Below, piece by piece: positions 7,921 to 15,313 of a DNA stretch of 27,627 nucleotides. The position numbers and the translations under genes were made by a program. The notes below the pieces were generated by a model, which worked only from the letters and a program-made list of their open reading frames with translations, was not told the DNA's origin and searched no databases. Position 1 is the first letter of the stretch. Each line of letters starts with the position of its first letter. The DNA is from a virus. Location: positions 1 through 27,627 of the IMG/VR virus record IMGVR_UViG_3300045284_000110; one strand, 5' to 3'.

Positions 7921-8669
7921 ACGCCAGGCAGCCGTTCAACGCCGCCGACCTCGAGGAACTCGACGCGCGGCTGCTATCGGTGGCTGACCGGGTGGTGCCG
8001 ATGCGCGACGTGTTCAAGGGCGACTGCGGCCGACGCGTGATCGGGCTCAGGCATGACGTGGACGACAACCCCGGCGCGTTCGACACGGCGCTCGAGTTCG
8101 CCCGGTGGGAGTTCGACCACGGGTACAGCAGCACGTACTTTCTGTTGCACGGTTCGCGGTACTGGACGGCCGAGAACCTCGTCCGCGCATTGGAGTTCGA
8201 GGAGTTGGGCCATGAGGTCGGCATTCACGTCAACGCCATCGCGGAATCTTTGCGGTTGCGTCGTTCGCCGGACTGGATTCTCGCGGAGGCGCTTGGTGAC
8301 ATTCGGTCGGTTGGGTTGCGCGTGGACGGGTGTGTGGCGCACGGCGACCCGTTGTGCCGTGACGGCGCCGGCAACGTGCGGTTCGTTAACGACGAAATGT
8401 TCATGGAGTCAGCAAGGCCGGACATGGGCAAGCCTTCCCGCGTGATCGAACACAACTCCACGGCGGTGCTGCTCGAGCCACGTCCACGGTCGGACTACCA
8501 CCTGGCGTATGACGCGAACTGGCTTACGCGCGGCAACTACCTGTCAGATTCGGGTGGGGTGTGGTCGCAGCCGTTCGACAAGGTTTGCGCGGCGTTCGGC
8601 GCCGGCCAGTTGCACGTTCTTATCCACCCGGACTGGTGGTCCCACGCGTTCGACAGAGTGGCCGCGTAG
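7917..8669 (+). CDS. NodB-like polysaccharide deacetylase family protein
   Basis: A 250-residue protein with landmarks of the polysaccharide deacetylase barrel: the metal/base motif RHDVDDN (45-51), a strand STYFLL, the second motif GHEVGIH (98-104), an AHGDP segment and a closing LIHPDWW that is common in members from surface-sugar gene clusters. Such enzymes remove N- or O-acetyl groups from sugars using a divalent metal. No signal peptide is visible, unlike cell-wall deacetylases, so a cytoplasmic sugar or glycoprotein substrate is likelier. GTG at 7917 gives the 4-nt overlap; longer in-frame starts lie inside the glycosyltransferase gene. Confidence 0.7.
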   Translation: MNARQPFNAADLEELDARLLSVADRVVPMRDVFKGDCGRRVIGLRHDVDDNPGAFDTALEFARWEFDHGYSSTYFLLHGSRYWTAENLVRALEFEELGHEVGIHVNAIAESLRLRRSPDWILAEALGDIRSVGLRVDGCVAHGDPLCRDGAGNVRFVNDEMFMESARPDMGKPSRVIEHNSTAVLLEPRPRSDYHLAYDANWLTRGNYLSDSGGVWSQPFDKVCAAFGAGQLHVLIHPDWWSHAFDRVAA

Positions 8670-9928
8670 TGGCGTTGAGGGTGTTCAAGCGGTTGCGGGA
8701 ACTGCTGGACGTCGACACGACCGGGGTGGCGGACGGTGACGCGCTCACATACGACGCCGGCACGGAAACATGGGTGCCTGGCGCTGGCGGCGGCGGCGGT
8801 GGAGCACCGACCGACGTGAACTATCTGGTGGGCACCGCCGCTAGCGGCCTGTCGGCGGAGATTGTGGTTGGCACGTCGCCGGGCGGTGAGCTTGGCGGGA
8901 CGTGGGCGAGCCCCACGGTCGACACGGTGCATAGCGGCTCGAGCCATGCGTCGGTTCAGTCCGGAGCGGAAGCTACAGCGGCGGCTGCGTTGGCGTCGCA
9001 TGAGGCGGACACCACCAACATTCACGGCATCACGAACACGGCCGCGCTGGCGCTGTCCGCGAACGTCCCGCCGAACTCGCGCACGTTGACGGCAGGCGCC
9101 GGCCTGTCCGGCGGCGGCGACCTGTCGGCTGACCGTTCGTTCGCTGTGAACGTGGACGACACCGGAATCGAAATCAACTCGGACACGCTCCGGTTGAAGG
9201 ACGGCGGCGTCACGTCCGCGAAGATCGCTGACGGAACCATCACCACGGGCGACCTCGCGTTCGACCCCGCGACACAGGCGGAACTTGACGCGCACATCAA
9301 CGACACGACCGACGCGCACGCCGGCACCTCCATCACGAACACGGCGGCAGGGAACATCAGCGCCACCACCGTTCAGGCCGCTATCAACGAACTCGACACT
9401 GAGAAACAGCCGGTCGACGCGACGTTGACGGCGTTGGCCGCGGCGAACTGGGCGGCGAACGCTGTCCCTGTCGGTTCGGGTGCGGACACGTTGTCGCAGG
9501 TTGCGGTAGCCGCCAACAAGTTCCTCGCGCGCGCGTCGACCGGAAACCTTGTTGCGAAGGACATCACCGATTTTGCGTTGACACTTCTGGACGACGCGGA
9601 CGCCTCAACTGCGCAGTCCACACTCGGCGTGTCGACGTTCGTGAAGACCCTGCTTGATGATGCGGACGCCGCGACCGCACGAGACACGCTAGGGGTTATC
9701 GCGTCGTTGTTCCAGTCGGGAGGCGCGCAGGCGATCAAGCTGGACGACCTCGCAACGCCGGACGACAACACCGACCTTGACGCCACGACCGGCCATCACG
9801 GGCTGCTGCCGAAGCTGCCGGGTGGGACTACCACGTTTTTGCGGGCGGACGGTTCGTTCGCGGCTGCCAGCGCCTCAACGAACGTTGAGGACGAGAACCT
9901 GATCGTGGCTATGGAGGTGTTCCTGTAG
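8669..9928 (+). CDS. Tail fibre-like structural protein
   Basis: A 419-residue fibre-type protein. Residues 13-36 hold the tail-fibre module ending ALTYDAGTETWVPG, followed by a Gly-rich linker (37-47). Then come long stretches of low-complexity beta repeats: SHASVQSGAEAT, LSGGGDLSADRSFAV, TSITNTAAGN, and two copies of a LLDDADA.TA...LGV unit encoded about 9586-9700. This repeat type builds triple-beta fibre shafts. The C-terminus (FLRADGSFAAAS) resembles a common fibre end. It probably contributes to host recognition or decoration, and its Ser/Thr-rich shaft is a plausible acceptor for the cassette just upstream. GTG overlaps the deacetylase stop by 1 nt. Confidence 0.75.
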   Translation: MALRVFKRLRELLDVDTTGVADGDALTYDAGTETWVPGAGGGGGGAPTDVNYLVGTAASGLSAEIVVGTSPGGELGGTWASPTVDTVHSGSSHASVQSGAEATAAAALASHEADTTNIHGITNTAALALSANVPPNSRTLTAGAGLSGGGDLSADRSFAVNVDDTGIEINSDTLRLKDGGVTSAKIADGTITTGDLAFDPATQAELDAHINDTTDAHAGTSITNTAAGNISATTVQAAINELDTEKQPVDATLTALAAANWAANAVPVGSGADTLSQVAVAANKFLARASTGNLVAKDITDFALTLLDDADASTAQSTLGVSTFVKTLLDDADAATARDTLGVIASLFQSGGAQAIKLDDLATPDDNTDLDATTGHHGLLPKLPGGTTTFLRADGSFAAASASTNVEDENLIVAMEVFL

Positions 9929-10282
9929 ATGGCGACCTACTCGAAGTTGAAGCTGTCCGGGTCTACGGACTGGAAGGGAATCAAGGTCACGACAGTCGGG
10001 CCGATCGACGGTTCGGATACCACGATTCATACGGCGCACGCGACGGCCATTGACCTGATCACGCTTGAGGCCGTGAACCAGGACACGGTGGAGCACATCC
10101 TGTATTTGGGGTGGGGCGGCTCGACTTTGCCTGACAACGCGATCACGCTGACGATTCCTCCGCTGTCGGGGTTTGTGCCGATCGCGTTCGACAAGGGACT
10201 CACGAACTCGCTGGTTGTTGTTGCTTCGGCTGAGGCGGCGAACGTGATCATGCTTTACGGGTCGGTAAAGAGGGTCGCGTGA
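9929..10282 (+). CDS. Small beta-rich virion protein candidate
   Basis: A 117-residue protein, predicted beta-rich from alternating hydrophobic stretches (LKLSGSTDWKGIKVTTV, AITLTIPPLSGFVPI, NSLVVVASAEAANVIMLYG). It has no signal peptide or membrane segment. No family was recognised with certainty. It lies between the fibre and the LamG-fold protein and is coupled to the latter by a 4-nt overlap, so a tail-tip, decoration or fibre-associated role is the simplest guess. Confidence 0.5.
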   Translation: MATYSKLKLSGSTDWKGIKVTTVGPIDGSDTTIHTAHATAIDLITLEAVNQDTVEHILYLGWGGSTLPDNAITLTIPPLSGFVPIAFDKGLTNSLVVVASAEAANVIMLYGSVKRVA

Positions 10283-11079
10283 GTTCTATCGCCCGGAGCC
10301 GCCTGTCGTATTTGGGTTCTCCGATTGCGTTGCAGGCGAACCAGCGGCCGCCGGTTCCGCAGGGAAGGTCGCTGAACGCGTACGACCTGCTGGTGTTGGC
10401 TCAGTCGCCGAAGGCGTATTGGCGGATGGACGAGGCGTCCGGCAATTTCGCTGACTATTCGGGGAATGGCATTGTCCTGAACTCGATCACGGGTTCCCCG
10501 AACTACAGGCAGAACGTCGGGCCGCGCGGTGCGAAGAACACACGGTTTCAGGGCGGTGTCGGCGCGGTCAGGACGGTTGTTGCTTCCACGGCGACCAACA
10601 ACTTTGCGATCGAGATGTGGATTTACCCGGAGGCGGTGTCGGCCAACAACGAGGACACGATCCGCAACGGGAACCTCGGGTCGAACGGGTGGGGGCTCCT
10701 GATCCACCAGTTTTCGGCCGGTGCCGGAGGCGGTTTCCCGATCGCGTACTTCGCCGGTGGCGTCGCCATCGGGACTTCAGCGACGACGCTTCTAACCCGG
10801 AGCGTGTGGAACTACGTGATCTTGGCGCGCGACTCGGGCACCTGGAAGTATTGGATCAACAACGTGCTTGACGCCACCACGTCGGCGTCACACACGCCGA
10901 ACACGCCGACCGCCGGCCATGTCGGGTTCAACGCGAGTTCGAACCGGCAGATCAGCGTCGCGAACTGCGCGATCTACGACTCCGTGCCGACCACCGCGCA
11001 GCGAACCGCCCGTTACAACGCGATGCGAGGCGGCGCCGGGGCGTTCGGGCCGATCCCCGGCGGGGCCAGGTTCGCGTAG
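10279..11079 (+). CDS. LamG/concanavalin A-like tail protein
   Basis: A 266-residue protein with a laminin G-type jelly-roll domain at about residues 45-250. Seen: the entry motif AYWRMDEASGNFADYSGNG, then FAIEMWIYPE, WNYVILARDSGTWKYWIN and the strand GHVGFNASSNRQISVANCAIYD, a typical LamG_3 layout. These domains bind carbohydrates and are common in phage receptor-binding and decoration proteins. GTG start in a GTGA overlap with the preceding gene. The Gly-rich end (GAGAFGPIPGG) is encoded by an 8-bp hairpin region. Confidence 0.75.
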   Translation: MSSIARSRLSYLGSPIALQANQRPPVPQGRSLNAYDLLVLAQSPKAYWRMDEASGNFADYSGNGIVLNSITGSPNYRQNVGPRGAKNTRFQGGVGAVRTVVASTATNNFAIEMWIYPEAVSANNEDTIRNGNLGSNGWGLLIHQFSAGAGGGFPIAYFAGGVAIGTSATTLLTRSVWNYVILARDSGTWKYWINNVLDATTSASHTPNTPTAGHVGFNASSNRQISVANCAIYDSVPTTAQRTARYNAMRGGAGAFGPIPGGARFA

Positions 11080-11823
11080 ATGCCGTCTCTGTGGTTTGTC
11101 ATGCCCGCGCACGGGAGGGTGGACCTCGCCCGAATCTGTATGCGGGTGTTGCGGTGGACGTGCGACACGCTCGAGCAGGAAGGCGTGCGCGCGTCAGCGG
11201 TGGTGGTCGCGGACGACGAGAACCTCGACACGGCACGGGAACTCGGGTTCGCCACCGTCGAACGTGACAACCGCGCCACGTCCGAAAAGTTCAACGACGG
11301 CATCCATCTTGCGTGCGACCGCCGGTTCAACCCGCACCCGGTCGACTACGTGGTGCCTATCGGGTCTGACGACTGGGCGCACCCCTCGCTGTTCACGGTG
11401 TTGCCGAACGCGCACACGATGGTCGGGTTTCAGCGGATGGCGTTCGTCCGGGAGGACGGCCGCGAACTCACCGTACGGCACATCAACAGCGAAGGCGGGT
11501 GCGGAATCCGCATCTGGCCGCGTGTCATTTTGAAGGCCGGCGGATACCGGCCCGCCGACGAGTCCCGCAAACGCGGCTGCGACACCAGCATGCTCGTCAA
11601 CACACGGTTGGTGAGCCCGCGGCTGGTTGTGCAGCACCGCGACCTTGACCCGCTACACATCGTGGACTGGAAATCCCGCGGAGAGAACCTCAACCCCTAC
11701 CAGTCGCTCGCCCGGCACCGCGCAGAACTTGCGCGCGACCCGTTCCAAGTCCTGCACGGCCGATACCCCGACTGGGCGCTCGAGAACATGGCGGCGCACT
11801 ACGGCCAGTTGGTGGCGGCGTGA
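11080..11823 (+). CDS. Second glycosyltransferase, GT2-like
   Basis: A 247-residue GT-A-type glycosyltransferase. Seen: the opening strand SLWFVMPAHGR, strand ASAVVVADDENL, the donor-site stretch NRATSEKFNDGI (64-75) and the metal-binding VPIGSDDW (92-99), all in family order. A CDTSMLVN segment and a downstream HRDLDPLHIVDWK follow. It is unlike the first glycosyltransferase (7336-7920) in length and motif wording, so the two probably add different sugars or act on different proteins. ATG directly follows the LamG gene stop; the 3' end overlaps the next gene by 4 nt. Soluble, cytoplasmic. Confidence 0.75.
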   Translation: MPSLWFVMPAHGRVDLARICMRVLRWTCDTLEQEGVRASAVVVADDENLDTARELGFATVERDNRATSEKFNDGIHLACDRRFNPHPVDYVVPIGSDDWAHPSLFTVLPNAHTMVGFQRMAFVREDGRELTVRHINSEGGCGIRIWPRVILKAGGYRPADESRKRGCDTSMLVNTRLVSPRLVVQHRDLDPLHIVDWKSRGENLNPYQSLARHRAELARDPFQVLHGRYPDWALENMAAHYGQLVAA

Positions 11824-12029
11824 CCATCGCCGGCGTCTACACCGTGACCGGCAACCGCGAGTACCGCGGCCACGCGCCGGGTGAGACGTTCGTGGAGTTC
11901 ATCCCTCCCGGCCCGGAGCGGCGGGCGATTGACCGTGGCGACATTCGTCTTGAACACAGAACCCAACCCACGCTGCCCCCAGTTTGGGCGCTTCCCGCGG
12001 GGTGGTCGACAAACAACGAAGGAGGGTAG
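11820..12029 (+). CDS. Small hypothetical protein, 69 residues
   Basis: Starts with GTG in a 4-nt overlap with the glycosyltransferase. The product reads as a short beta domain (VYTVTGNREYRG, ETFVEFIPPG, RGDIRLEHR) with a Pro-rich tail. No family recognised. Its last codons carry the strong ribosome binding site of the tail tube gene. It may be a small virion or assembly protein. Confidence 0.55.
   Translation: MTIAGVYTVTGNREYRGHAPGETFVEFIPPGPERRAIDRGDIRLEHRTQPTLPPVWALPAGWSTNNEGG
12019..12026 (+). promoter_or_regulatory. Strong ribosome binding site of tail tube gene
   Basis: AAGGAGGG lies 8 nt before the GTG at 12035. It is one of the few near-perfect Shine-Dalgarno sites in the window and decides the start of the major tail protein over longer in-frame options. 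It suits a protein needed in many copies. Confidence 0.85.
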
Positions 12030-12034
12030 TAGCG

Positions 12035-12451
12035 GTGGCTTACACCAAGAAAGTGTCCCGGCACGACAAGATCACCATCGACGGCGTGGACGTTTCTAAC
12101 TCGTTCCGTGAGTTCGGGTTCTCGTCGGAAAACACGGTGGAGGACGTGACCGGATTCTCAGCGTCAGGAACACAGGAGACGCTGCCTGGCATCACCAACC
12201 AGTCGTTTGTTGGTGAGGCGTTCTACACGGAGGAACTCGGCGCGATTGTGCAGCCGTTGCACGCGAACCGGACGTCGTGTGTGATTACGTGGCAGCCGGA
12301 CGGGCTGGTCGACGCGACCCGCGAGATTTACAGCGGGACGGTTCTGATCAACACGTTCGGGCCGACGAACACGGTGGGTGGTGTGTCGGTGATGCCGTTC
12401 GCGGCGACACCGGGGCCGGGCGCGACGATCAGCGTCGGGAACTGGACGTAA
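12035..12451 (+). CDS. Major tail (tube) protein
   Basis: A 138-residue tube subunit, small for the family. Seen: KITIDGVDVSNSFREFGF near the start, the loop DVTGFSASGTQETLPG, QSFVGEAFYTEEL and a C-terminal strand series ending SVMPFAATPGPGATISVGNW, matching the lambda gpV/HK97 gp10-type tube layout. It precedes the tail assembly chaperone, as in nearly all siphophages. The start is GTG set by a strong ribosome binding site. A perfect hairpin follows the stop, as it does after the capsid gene. Confidence 0.8.
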   Translation: MAYTKKVSRHDKITIDGVDVSNSFREFGFSSENTVEDVTGFSASGTQETLPGITNQSFVGEAFYTEELGAIVQPLHANRTSCVITWQPDGLVDATREIYSGTVLINTFGPTNTVGGVSVMPFAATPGPGATISVGNWT

Positions 12452-12457
12452 ACCAGC

Positions 12458-12492
12458 GTGGGGCCGGTGGCGCACAGGGCAGCCGGCCCCAC
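12458..12492 (+). terminator. Hairpin after tail tube gene
   Basis: A perfect 10-bp inverted repeat, GTGGGGCCGG (12458-12467) and CCGGCCCCAC (12483-12492), with a 15-nt loop in the 66-bp gap before the tail chaperone. There is no T-run. Like the hairpin behind the capsid gene, it probably limits read-through or protects the tube mRNA end. Confidence 0.6.
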
Positions 12493-12517
12493 CCTAACCT
12501 GTGCTTAGGGGCGTGAC

Positions 12518-12991
12518 ATGAAGGTACGCATTAGCGGGACACGTTGGGACGGCGAGTACGATCTCGACACCGACCAGGCGTGGACAACCCGCGAGTGGGG
12601 ATGGATCAAGAAACTGTCCGGCTACATGCCGCTGACGGTCGGTGAGGGACTGGCCGGCGACGACCCGGAACTGTTCGTCGCCGTTGGCGTTATCGCGCTC
12701 GTCCGTGACCACAAGATCGGCCGCGACGAGGCGCTGCCGGTCGCAGAAGAAATCATGGACCTCCGCGGCGTAAGCATCGTGCTTATGGCTGATCCCGTGG
12801 AGGAAGATGAAGTCCCTTTGGACTTGACCGGGACGCCCGGCGGGCCATCGCCGAACGTCTCGCCATTGAGCAGCGAATTGAGCAGGGAGAGCGAGAGCAG
12901 TTCTGGGCCGACTTCGATGACAGGTTCGGAGCCGTTGGACGAGAACCCGCTGCCTACTACTCTTTTGAGGTTGGGCATATCCTCCACCTGA
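12518..12991 (+). CDS. Tail assembly chaperone, short (G-like) form
   Basis: A 157-residue frame between tail tube and tape measure genes, the standard site of the tail assembly chaperone. Residues 1-100 form a compact helical domain (WTTREWGWIKKLSG, ELFVAVGVIALVRD, EALPVAEEIMDL). After about residue 101 the 0-frame product turns Ser/Pro-rich and looks non-native (SSELSRESESSS), as expected if the useful C-terminus lies in the -1 frame. ATG start with no clear ribosome binding site. The chaperone coats the tape measure protein during tail assembly. Confidence 0.8.
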   Translation: MKVRISGTRWDGEYDLDTDQAWTTREWGWIKKLSGYMPLTVGEGLAGDDPELFVAVGVIALVRDHKIGRDEALPVAEEIMDLRGVSIVLMADPVEEDEVPLDLTGTPGGPSPNVSPLSSELSRESESSSGPTSMTGSEPLDENPLPTTLLRLGISST

Positions 12992-13074
12992 GCCCCGACC
13001 AAATGGGCGACCTCACGCCGTCGGACCTGATGGGTGCCGCCGCCCTTTTCGACGCGCTCTACAGGGCCGGCTGA
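12518..13074 (+). CDS. Tail assembly chaperone, frameshifted (G-T-like) fusion
   Basis: The -1 frame is open only from 12811, just after a TGA at 12808-12810, to the TGA at 13072-13074. Slippage at CCCTTTG (12814-12820) would join 101 residues of the short form to 84 residues from the -1 frame, giving about 185. The added part is charged then helical (AERLAIEQRIEQGEREQFW, PDQMGDLTPSDL, AAALFDALYRAG), like the T domain that contacts the tape measure. It ends in TGATG with the next gene. Such a -1 shift is conserved in siphophage tails. Confidence 0.8.
12814..12820 (+). promoter_or_regulatory. -1 ribosomal frameshift slippery site
   Basis: CCCTTTG sits in exact X-XXY-YYZ phase of the chaperone frame (codons GTC CCT TTG, last two slipping to CCC and TTT). 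The -1 frame opens 3 nt upstream of it. Heptamer phase and reading-frame layout both support programmed slippage. Confidence 0.8.
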
Positions 13075-13466
13075 TGGCTGGCCCGGCCGTTTCCGTTGAG
13101 GGGCTGCGCGAGCTTGACCGTGCGTTCGCGCGTGCCGGCGAGGAAGTGAACCGGGAAATGCCGCGCCGGTTGGAAAGCGCCGCCCGTCCGGTAGAACGCA
13201 CAGCCGAAGCGTTGGCTGTCACCACGATCCGCAACATGCGGGGATCGCCGGAATGGGCGAACATGAGGATCGGCAGCAACCGCGACTTTGTGTACGTGGC
13301 CCCGGTTAAGCGCGGCACCAAGATCTCCACGAGGAAGCGTAGGGGTTTCGCGCGACTGCTGATCAACCGTGCCATGCAACCAGCGGTTGACCACAACGCC
13401 GGCCAGGTCCGGGCCACCCTCGACGACATGCTCGCCCGTATGCAGCGGCGTTGGGAGAACAGCTAG
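13074..13466 (+). CDS. HK97 gp10-like tail protein
   Basis: A 130-residue basic protein with the pattern of HK97 gp10-type tail completion proteins: an N-terminal SVEGLRELDRAFARAGEE helix, then RRLESAARPVERTAEALA, a short beta part (MRIGSNRDFVYVAPV) and a C-terminal helix. Such proteins act at the head-tail joint or in tail completion and usually lie upstream of the tail tube gene. Here it lies between the chaperone and the tape measure, which is unusual. ATG in TGATG overlap with the frameshifted chaperone end. Confidence 0.6.
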   Translation: MAGPAVSVEGLRELDRAFARAGEEVNREMPRRLESAARPVERTAEALAVTTIRNMRGSPEWANMRIGSNRDFVYVAPVKRGTKISTRKRRGFARLLINRAMQPAVDHNAGQVRATLDDMLARMQRRWENS

Positions 13467-15311
13467 GTGGCTGACCGCAAGCTCGTTGTTTCGATCATCG
13501 GTGACGACCGCTCGTTGCAAGCGGCGTTCGCGCGCTCGAGCGCCGCCGCGTCCAAGTTCGACAAGACCGTCAAGTCGAAGATCGGCCGCGGCGTCTCCGT
13601 GTCCGGCAACTTCAAAGGGCTGCTGGACGACACCAAGGCCATGCAGGCCGAGGCGGACGAACTCTCCAAGCGGCTCGAGAACGTCGGGAAGGCGGGCGAG
13701 AAAGCCGCACCGGGGTTGGCGACTGTCGGAGCGCGTGCCGGCGCGCTCGGATTGGCGTTCACGGCGGCGTTCCAGGGATCGCAGAAGCTGGGCGACCTGT
13801 TGGATGTCACGGGCGCGAAGGCGTTTACGACCGCCGGCAGGTTCCAGAACTTCGGCGCGTCGCTGGCGCGTCTGGACATTGTGGGTGCCATCGCCGGCCT
13901 GTCGAACGTGCCGAAGACCCTGGACGACATCGGCATATCAGCCAACAACGCCGCCATCCACATCGAGGACTTCAAGAAGCTGTCGGAATCCGGGTTCGCC
14001 GCCGACCTGGGCAGGCAGGGCCTCCAACTCGTTGCTTCGCTCAAGGCCGCAGAGGACGCGTCAGACGCGCTGGCGGACTCCACCGCTAGGCTCGGACAAG
14101 CGTTCCGTGACTCGACAGGGAAGGCCGTTACGTTCAAGGGCGCGGTGGACGACCTCGGCGGACCACGCGGCCCCGGTCTTGTCGATCAGATCAACACCAA
14201 CCTCGAGGCCAACCGTTTTCCGAAGTTCCCCAAGCCGCTCAAGCCGCTCGGGCCGACAGCGAAGAACCAGGCGGCGCAGACGTTGGCGCAGGCCAACGAG
14301 GATTTGCCGGAACTGATGCGGCTACAGAAGGTCGACCGTGACCGGCTGGCGAAGGCGCTTGCCGGTAGCCAGGGGAACGTAAAGCAGCGGGAGGCGTTGA
14401 ACCAGCAGTTTGCGGTTGCGAAGGCTGCTGTTATTGGAACCGAGAAAGCGATCAAGGCGCAGGCCGACGCCGCAAAGGACTCCGCGGCTGCGGCCGCGAA
14501 GTTGAAGCGGGAAGACGCGTTCGCCAAGATTCTGGCGGCGCTCCAACTCGGTGTCGACAAGGCAGGACTGACCGCGATCCTGCGTGACGATCTGGACGCG
14601 TTGCAGAGTTTGAAGGTTGGGCTGCTGAAACAGATCAAGGCCGGGGTGGACGTGGTGTCCGCGCAGCGGCAGCTTGTCGGTGTGGTGGGTCAGATCGCGG
14701 ACACGCAGGCCGAGATTGGCAAGCGTAAGAAGGCTGCCGCGGACGCTGCTAAGCAGGCGCGGCAGTTCCGGGAGTTGGGACTGTCGGCAAGCGGCGACGA
14801 GATTATCCCTGGCGTGCAGAACCTCGCCACAAGAGTCCAGGGCGCGCTGCGGCGTATCAACAGCGGACAACTTGACGTCGGTTCCAAGGTCGCAGAAAGA
14901 CTCAAGCTTGCGCGCAACACGATCAAGAAAGAGGGCAAGAACCTAACCGACGACACGCGCCGCATCATCAACGAACTCTTGAAGACCCTTGATACCGGAG
15001 TCAAGCAGTCCGGTCCTATCACCAAGACACAAGGACTGAACGCCGACAAGGTTTTGGCCGGCCTGGGGTTGTCACCGGAACAGCAGCGCGAGGCTCGAGC
15101 ACGGTTGTCGTCCGTCAACACCGCTGGCCGTTCGCTGGCTGGTGACCGCCGCCCGACGGGTGGGTTCACTACGGCCGGTGCCGTGGTGATCCAGAACGAG
15201 ACGACGGTGAACCTTGACGGCGAACGCCTCGGACGCAGCGTCACCAAGACGCAGCAGAAGCAGCGGCGCCGCAACCCGAAGCAGAAGTCCGGCCCGAACA
15301 GCGGCGTGTAG
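13467..15311 (+). CDS. Tape measure protein
   Basis: A 614-residue tape measure, the extended protein that sets tail length and leaves the tube during DNA entry. Seen: an N-terminal LVVSIIGDDRSLQAAF start typical of the family, long Ala/Lys-rich helical stretches (AKAAVIGTEKAIKAQADAAK, AKQARQFRELG), a hydrophobic central part (ALGLAFTAAF) and a basic Gln-rich end (KTQQKQRRRNPKQK). At the usual 0.15 nm per residue the tail would be roughly 90 nm. No lytic or peptidase domain is visible inside it. GTG directly follows the previous stop. Confidence 0.88.
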   Translation: MADRKLVVSIIGDDRSLQAAFARSSAAASKFDKTVKSKIGRGVSVSGNFKGLLDDTKAMQAEADELSKRLENVGKAGEKAAPGLATVGARAGALGLAFTAAFQGSQKLGDLLDVTGAKAFTTAGRFQNFGASLARLDIVGAIAGLSNVPKTLDDIGISANNAAIHIEDFKKLSESGFAADLGRQGLQLVASLKAAEDASDALADSTARLGQAFRDSTGKAVTFKGAVDDLGGPRGPGLVDQINTNLEANRFPKFPKPLKPLGPTAKNQAAQTLAQANEDLPELMRLQKVDRDRLAKALAGSQGNVKQREALNQQFAVAKAAVIGTEKAIKAQADAAKDSAAAAAKLKREDAFAKILAALQLGVDKAGLTAILRDDLDALQSLKVGLLKQIKAGVDVVSAQRQLVGVVGQIADTQAEIGKRKKAAADAAKQARQFRELGLSASGDEIIPGVQNLATRVQGALRRINSGQLDVGSKVAERLKLARNTIKKEGKNLTDDTRRIINELLKTLDTGVKQSGPITKTQGLNADKVLAGLGLSPEQQREARARLSSVNTAGRSLAGDRRPTGGFTTAGAVVIQNETTVNLDGERLGRSVTKTQQKQRRRNPKQKSGPNSGV

Positions 15312-15313
15312 CT

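Noticed and set aside
8561-8668. Upstream extension of the fibre gene
   Set aside because: The frame is open, but it runs inside the deacetylase gene; the GTG at 8669 gives the usual 1-nt coupling.
9586-9700. Near-repeat in the fibre gene as a possible mobile or regulatory repeat
   Set aside because: It matches the LLDDADA-type shaft repeat common in phage fibres and is only two imperfect copies.
11034-11062. 8-bp GC-rich inverted repeat at the end of the LamG gene
   Set aside because: It is fully coding, encodes a Gly/Pro-rich tail, and the next gene follows at once; GC-rich codons alone can produce it.
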